Shown piece after piece: positions 6,177-8,959 of a stretch of DNA of 8,959 bases; within the stretch, counting starts at the first letter, position 1; each line of letters begins with the position of its first letter. Origin of the DNA: Bacteroidales bacterium (lineage in GTDB: Bacteria > Bacteroidota > Bacteroidia > Bacteroidales > UBA7960). The stretch covers positions 1-8,959 of the forward strand of contig SKSI01000100.1 of the NCBI GenBank assembly GCA_007123065.1. The letters run 5' to 3'. The notes below the pieces were generated by a model, which saw only the letters and a list, made by a program, of their open reading frames with translations, searched no databases and had not been told where the DNA came from. The position numbers and the translations under genes are program-made.

Positions 6177-8456
6177 ATGGTTATGAAAAACACAAATATT
6201 AGAAAGTCATTCATGCTGTTTGCTTTCTTTTTATTGAGTACAATGAGTTTGCATGCACCATTGAGGGCCGATACAGGCAAAATATCTTCGGAGACCTCCA
6301 TAGGGTTAACGCTGAGTGGTGGTGGTGCACGCGGTATGGCACACGTTGGTATCCTGCATGTGCTTGACAGCATCGGTGTGCAGATCGATTACATCACGGG
6401 TACGAGTATAGGAAGTATTGCGGGAGGAATGTATGCCGCAGGCTATTCAGCTGCCGAAATTGAAGCTTTTGCTCTGGAAATGGATTGGGAAACATTGTTT
6501 ACCAGAACAACCGACCTGAACTACATCCATCCGTCACACAGAGCGGATTACAGAAACTTTGTCCTTGAACTGCCTATTAAAGAAAGAAGAATTCAGTTCG
6601 CTACCGGAGCCATTGAGGGGCAACAATTATGGAATGTATTGAATGAGCTCTTCTTGCACACACATGGCATACAAAATTTCGATCAATTGCCCATCCCCTT
6701 TGCCTGCGTGGCTACTGACGTAAGCAACGGTGATGCTGTTGTAATGCGGGATGGCAACCTTGTCACCGCAATCAGAGCCTCCATGGCCATCCCTTCTGTA
6801 TTTACAACGGTTAAAAGGAACGGTTACAACCTTATTGATGGCGGTGTTGCTGATAATTTTCCCGTTATACTGGCGAAAGAGATGGGAGCAGATTATGTGA
6901 TTGGTGTCAATGTATCACAAGGTCTGCGGCCCATTGAAGAGCTCCGGACTCCCATTGACATCATTTACCAGATGGGCTTTTACAGCGATGCCAGAATGTT
7001 TACAAAAAACCGTGCTGAAACCGATCTTTTCATTGAACCGGATCTGGAAGGTTACACCGCTGCCAGCTTTGCAGCTACCAGGGAAATCATCGAAAGGGGT
7101 AAGCAGATCGCCCGCCAATATATTGAGGAATTTGAACAGATAGCCAAACTGCAAAACAGAAATAAGTCTGAACCGAAAGCAGAACTGAACATAAAAGATT
7201 TTGAGCTGGTCATTGATTCGATTGTTTTTCAAGGGTTGGATCAGGTCAGACCCTGGTTTGCCAAAAGCATCATCCATATTGAGCCGGGAGATATGCTAAA
7301 TGCAAAAAGCCTTACACAAGGAGCAAACAGATTGTTTGCCACAGGATACTTTGACCGGGTACATTATGACCTGGAAAGTTGTCCGGACACAGAAAATGTG
7401 ATTCTGTTTCTGGATGTTGCTGAAAGACCTTTTGCACGCATTTCAGCTGCCATGCAATTCAGTTCATTTACCGGTGTTGGCCTTTCCGGAAAAATCTCAA
7501 CAAAAAAGTTCCTTATTTATAACACACGTGCCTCGGTCGCCTTTTTATTGGGCGAAAAGCCGGCATTTAGATCCAACATAACTTATTTCACAAGCGACCG
7601 GCGCAACTTCTGGTTTTCGTGGCACAGCAACGGACGATATCTGACATTTCCTTTGTACGAAAACTTTAAACCGGTCACTGAATATAAACAGATCTATTTC
7701 CATACGAGCCTATCAGCCAATCTTCAATCAGGAGATCACTCATTCTTCACATTCAGCGGATCCTACTACTACCAAAGCCTTTCTCCAAATATGGTAGCAC
7801 CGGTTACCATTGAAGGCAGCAACAGTGCAGTGATTGCAGGTGCAGACTGGCAACACCATAGCCTGAACAAAAACGCCTTCCCAACCATGGGCCAATTCAT
7901 CCAAATCAAGAACAGTTTTTATTTTAACCAAAAACCATCCTTCCCAAATATTGTTATCGATGGAGACAAAAGCACACTGGAGGATCTGGAGATAAGGATC
8001 CGAAACTTTTTTCAGACACAATTCCGGTGGGATAGCTATGTTCCTATCAATGAGCGGCTCACACAAAAAACCCAGTTGCAACTGGGATACAATATCAAGT
8101 ATGAACAAGGCTTTATCAATAGCTTCAATATGGGGGGTACCTATCCTTTTCTCGAAAACCAGATTACCTTTATTGGATTGAATGAGTATGAACTGATCAG
8201 TGAGAACATAATGGCTGCCGGTATTGGTTATCAGTACCATATTGGAAGGTCAGTATACGCTTCAGCGCTTGCCAATGCAGCGATGTATGACTTCAGGCTG
8301 GGCAGGCCGGAAGAAATCGACCGGGATAATTTCATTTTGGGTGGTGGTGTTTCTGTTGGTTATGATGGGATGCTGGGACCTTTTGAGCTTACCTTTTCTT
8401 ACAGCCCGCAAACCAATAACATCATTGGTTATGTAAACCTGGGATGGATGTTTTGA
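6177..8456 (+). CDS. Patatin-like phospholipase with POTRA and outer-membrane beta-barrel (type Vd autotransporter-like)
   Basis: This 759-residue exported protein is predicted to hydrolyse phospholipids or other acyl esters at the outer membrane. A signal peptide covers about residues 1-31 (hydrophobic MLFAFFLL, then cleavage near LRA). The patatin domain (about 41-310) has the oxyanion-hole motif GGGARG (48-53), the nucleophile elbow GTSIG with Ser77, and DGG with catalytic Asp221, so the Ser-Asp dyad is intact. A single POTRA-like domain follows (about 338-416: IDSIVFQGL, then GANRLFATGYFDRVHYDLE). The remainder (about 417-759) is strand-rich like the BamA/Omp85 barrel and ends in YVNLGWMF with a terminal Phe, as expected for a BAM substrate. 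This is the domain order of Pseudomonas PlpD and Fusobacterium FplA. Starts at 6177 and 6183 are both possible; neither changes the signal peptide. The gene stands alone, with its own promoter upstream and a repeat region directly after the stop. The substrate and whether the lipase faces the periplasm or the outside are unknown. Confidence 0.92.
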   Translation: MVMKNTNIRKSFMLFAFFLLSTMSLHAPLRADTGKISSETSIGLTLSGGGARGMAHVGILHVLDSIGVQIDYITGTSIGSIAGGMYAAGYSAAEIEAFALEMDWETLFTRTTDLNYIHPSHRADYRNFVLELPIKERRIQFATGAIEGQQLWNVLNELFLHTHGIQNFDQLPIPFACVATDVSNGDAVVMRDGNLVTAIRASMAIPSVFTTVKRNGYNLIDGGVADNFPVILAKEMGADYVIGVNVSQGLRPIEELRTPIDIIYQMGFYSDARMFTKNRAETDLFIEPDLEGYTAASFAATREIIERGKQIARQYIEEFEQIAKLQNRNKSEPKAELNIKDFELVIDSIVFQGLDQVRPWFAKSIIHIEPGDMLNAKSLTQGANRLFATGYFDRVHYDLESCPDTENVILFLDVAERPFARISAAMQFSSFTGVGLSGKISTKKFLIYNTRASVAFLLGEKPAFRSNITYFTSDRRNFWFSWHSNGRYLTFPLYENFKPVTEYKQIYFHTSLSANLQSGDHSFFTFSGSYYYQSLSPNMVAPVTIEGSNSAVIAGADWQHHSLNKNAFPTMGQFIQIKNSFYFNQKPSFPNIVIDGDKSTLEDLEIRIRNFFQTQFRWDSYVPINERLTQKTQLQLGYNIKYEQGFINSFNMGGTYPFLENQITFIGLNEYELISENIMAAGIGYQYHIGRSVYASALANAAMYDFRLGRPEEIDRDNFILGGGVSVGYDGMLGPFELTFSYSPQTNNIIGYVNLGWMF

Positions 8457-8522
8457 GGTTGAGGTTGAGATTAAGATTAAGATTAAGATTAAGATTAAGA
8501 TTGAGGTTGAGATTAAGATTGA
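8457..8522. repeat. Hexamer tandem array, 11 units of GRTTRA
   Basis: Eleven contiguous 6-bp units fill exactly 66 bases. In order they are GGTTGA twice, GATTAA five times, then GATTGA, GGTTGA, GATTAA and GATTGA. All variation is A/G at two positions. The array starts on the base after the patatin stop codon, in phase with it (the preceding six bases are TTTTGA), and its GGTTGA and GATTGA units place further TGA codons in the same frame. Confidence 0.9.
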
Positions 8523-8585
8523 GCTTCCAGCTTCCAGCTTCGAGCCTTTTTCTTCCTTCGAGCTTCGAGCTTCCAGCTTCGAGCC
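8522..8585. repeat. AGCTTCC/AGCTTCG heptamer arrays, two clusters
   Basis: Units AGCTTCC, AGCTTCC and AGCTTCG occupy 8522-8542, and AGCTTCG, AGCTTCC and AGCTTCG occupy 8561-8581. Each cluster ends in AGCC. They are separated by a pyrimidine stretch (8547-8559). A third, shorter cluster with the same ending is at 8754-8771. Confidence 0.85.
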
Positions 8586-8601
8586 TTATTAATCGTTGAA
8601 T
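8563..8601. repeat. 39-bp direct repeat, copy A
   Basis: These 39 bases are identical to 8749-8787. The repeat spans the last heptamers, the AGCC ending, the linker TTATTAATC and the first bases of a GTTGAAT octamer array. The same junction between two repeat types is therefore present twice, 186 bases apart. Confidence 0.9.
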
Positions 8602-8630
8602 TGTTGATTTGTTGATTTGTTGATTTGTTG
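8595..8630. repeat. GTTGATTT octamer array, 4.5 units
   Basis: One GTTGAATT unit (8595-8602) is followed by three GTTGATTT units (8603-8626) and a partial GTTG. The array runs straight into the palindrome at 8631. The unit is the one found at the left edge of the window (127-164). Confidence 0.88.
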
Positions 8631-8663
8631 GGGCGAATTGCGATTCGCCCGTACGTTTTTTTT
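8631..8663 (+). terminator. Palindrome with T-tract: REP-like hairpin or terminator
   Basis: GGGCGAAT (8631-8638) pairs perfectly with ATTCGCCC (8643-8650) around a TGCG loop. GTACG and then eight T's follow (8656-8663). The shape resembles a rho-independent terminator for the patatin transcript, but the 5-base gap before the T-tract is not ideal and it lies 175 bases past the stop codon. The GGGCGAAT...ATTCGCCC core also resembles short REP-type palindromes that I recall being scattered between genes in several phyla. The sequence does not decide between the two. Confidence 0.55.
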
Positions 8664-8673
8664 ATTTATTTTT

Positions 8674-8699
8674 CATTATCCACAAATTCACACAAATTG
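8674..8699. repeat. Second copy of the CATTATCCACAAATT repeat
   Basis: CATTATCCACAAATT (8674-8688) repeats 6056-6070 exactly and continues with CACACAAATTG. See the entry at 6056 for the first copy, which lies upstream of the patatin promoter. Confidence 0.6.
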
Positions 8700-8710
8700 T
8701 TTCGCACCTG

Positions 8711-8726
8711 TCCCGCTCGTGCGGGA
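8711..8726. repeat. Small GC-rich palindrome
   Basis: TCCCGC (8711-8716) pairs with GCGGGA (8721-8726) around TCGT. AAATTTTC follows, which is too short a T-run for a convincing terminator. It stands out as a GC-rich island in AT-rich DNA and may be another dispersed palindrome. Confidence 0.5.
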
Positions 8727-8748
8727 AATTTTCTCAAATTATTTATCC

Positions 8749-8787
8749 CTTCGAGCTTCCAGCTTCGAGCCTTATTAATCGTTGAAT
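8749..8787. repeat. 39-bp direct repeat, copy B
   Basis: This copy is identical to 8563-8601. It contains the third heptamer cluster (AGCTTCC at 8754-8760, AGCTTCG at 8761-8767, AGCC at 8768-8771) and leads into the longest octamer array. After the shared 39 bases, copy B continues with a C where copy A has a T. Confidence 0.9.
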
Positions 8788-8884
8788 CGTTGAATTGTTG
8801 AATCGTTGAATTGTTGAATCGTTGAATCGTTGAATTGTTGAATTGTTGAATTGTTAAATTGTTTATTCGTTGAATCGTTGAATG
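8781..8884. repeat. GTTGAATY octamer array, 13 units
   Basis: Thirteen contiguous 8-bp units fill 104 bases. Eleven are GTTGAAT plus a variable last base, in the order C,T,C,T,C,C,T,T,T, then two degenerate units (GTTAAATT, GTTTATTC), then C and G. Variation is concentrated at the eighth position. The array is a variant of the GTTGATTT array at 8595-8630. No spacers are present, so it is not a CRISPR. Confidence 0.9.
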
Positions 8885-8915
8885 GTAGATTAGAGTTTAG
8901 GGTTTAACGGTAATA

Positions 8916-8959
8916 CTAAACTTCTAAACCTCTAAACCTCTAAACAACTAAACTTCTAA
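8916..8959. repeat. CTAAACCT octamer array running off the window
   Basis: Five full units and a half unit are present: CTAAACTT, CTAAACCT, CTAAACCT, CTAAACAA, CTAAACTT and CTAA. The array continues past the right edge. Just before it, GTTTAGGGTTTA (8895-8906) is close to its inverted complement, so a small foldback is possible. Confidence 0.8.

Larger units (their letters stand above)
8457..8959. other. Non-coding repeat mosaic downstream of the patatin gene
   Basis: This 503-base stretch to the window edge has no credible gene. It is built almost wholly of short-unit arrays: GRTTRA hexamers, AGCTTCC/G heptamers, GTTGATTT/GTTGAATY octamers and CTAAACCT octamers. Two small palindromes (8631-8650, 8711-8726) and an AT-rich CACAAATT segment are inserted between them. 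On the + strand the octamers place TGA in all three frames as they repeat, arguing against coding. The individual arrays are listed separately. Confidence 0.85.

Noticed and set aside
6116..6373. Open - strand frame across the patatin start region
   Set aside because: It overlaps the patatin promoter, signal peptide and GGGARG motif on the opposite strand, and its translation is not protein-like.
7740..8240. Open - strand frame (166 codons) opposite the patatin barrel region
   Set aside because: It is antisense to a well-supported barrel domain, has no recognisable motif, and has no promoter or start signal that I could see.
8781..8884. Possible CRISPR array
   Set aside because: The units are 8 bp and contiguous, with no spacers and no cas genes nearby.
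8895..8959. Telomere-like TTTAGGG/CTAAACC sequence
   Set aside because: The resemblance to plant-type telomere repeats is slight, the real unit is an 8-bp CTAAACCT variant, and the neighbouring genes are bacterial.
8457..8959. Repeat-rich peptide gene on the - strand of the arrays
   Set aside because: Some arrays are stop-free in a - strand frame, but unit sizes change from array to array, the frame is interrupted between them, and no start or ribosome-binding site is evident.

Overview
The window looks like chromosomal DNA from a member of the Bacteroidota, probably an anaerobe or facultative anaerobe. Three things point there. There is a full-length homodimeric-type pyruvate:ferredoxin oxidoreductase. 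There is an outer-membrane protein of the Bacteroidota 'putative porin' (Porin_10-like) type. Two genes are preceded by exact copies of the Bacteroidota -7 promoter element (TAnnTTTG), while Shine-Dalgarno sites are weak. No RNA gene, CRISPR array, insertion sequence or phage gene was seen.

Layout, left to right. Bases 1-122 hold the last 39 codons of a + strand gene, probably an outer-membrane beta-barrel. A short AT-rich gap follows, with a 19-bp tandem duplication and a strong hairpin terminator that ends the convergent - strand gene. Bases 337-3873 (-) encode the pyruvate:ferredoxin oxidoreductase (nifJ/por), with every cofactor ligand I looked for intact. Bases 4018-5916 (-) encode the putative porin. 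A divergent intergenic region (5917-6176) carries an AT-rich repeat and a promoter. Bases 6177-8456 (+) encode an exported patatin phospholipase fused to one POTRA domain and a C-terminal outer-membrane beta-barrel, the architecture of type Vd autotransporters (PlpD/FplA-like). The last 503 bases (8457-8959) are non-coding and are an unusual mosaic of tandem repeats with 6-, 7- and 8-bp units, two small palindromes and a perfect 39-bp direct repeat.

The genes do not form an obvious pathway. The oxidoreductase is cytoplasmic central metabolism (pyruvate to acetyl-CoA plus reduced ferredoxin). The other two complete genes, and probably the left-edge fragment, are cell-envelope proteins. I find no convincing evidence for a new multi-gene system. 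The observations most worth following up are the right-hand repeat mosaic, whose units recur at the left edge and in the porin/patatin intergenic region, and the patatin autotransporter.
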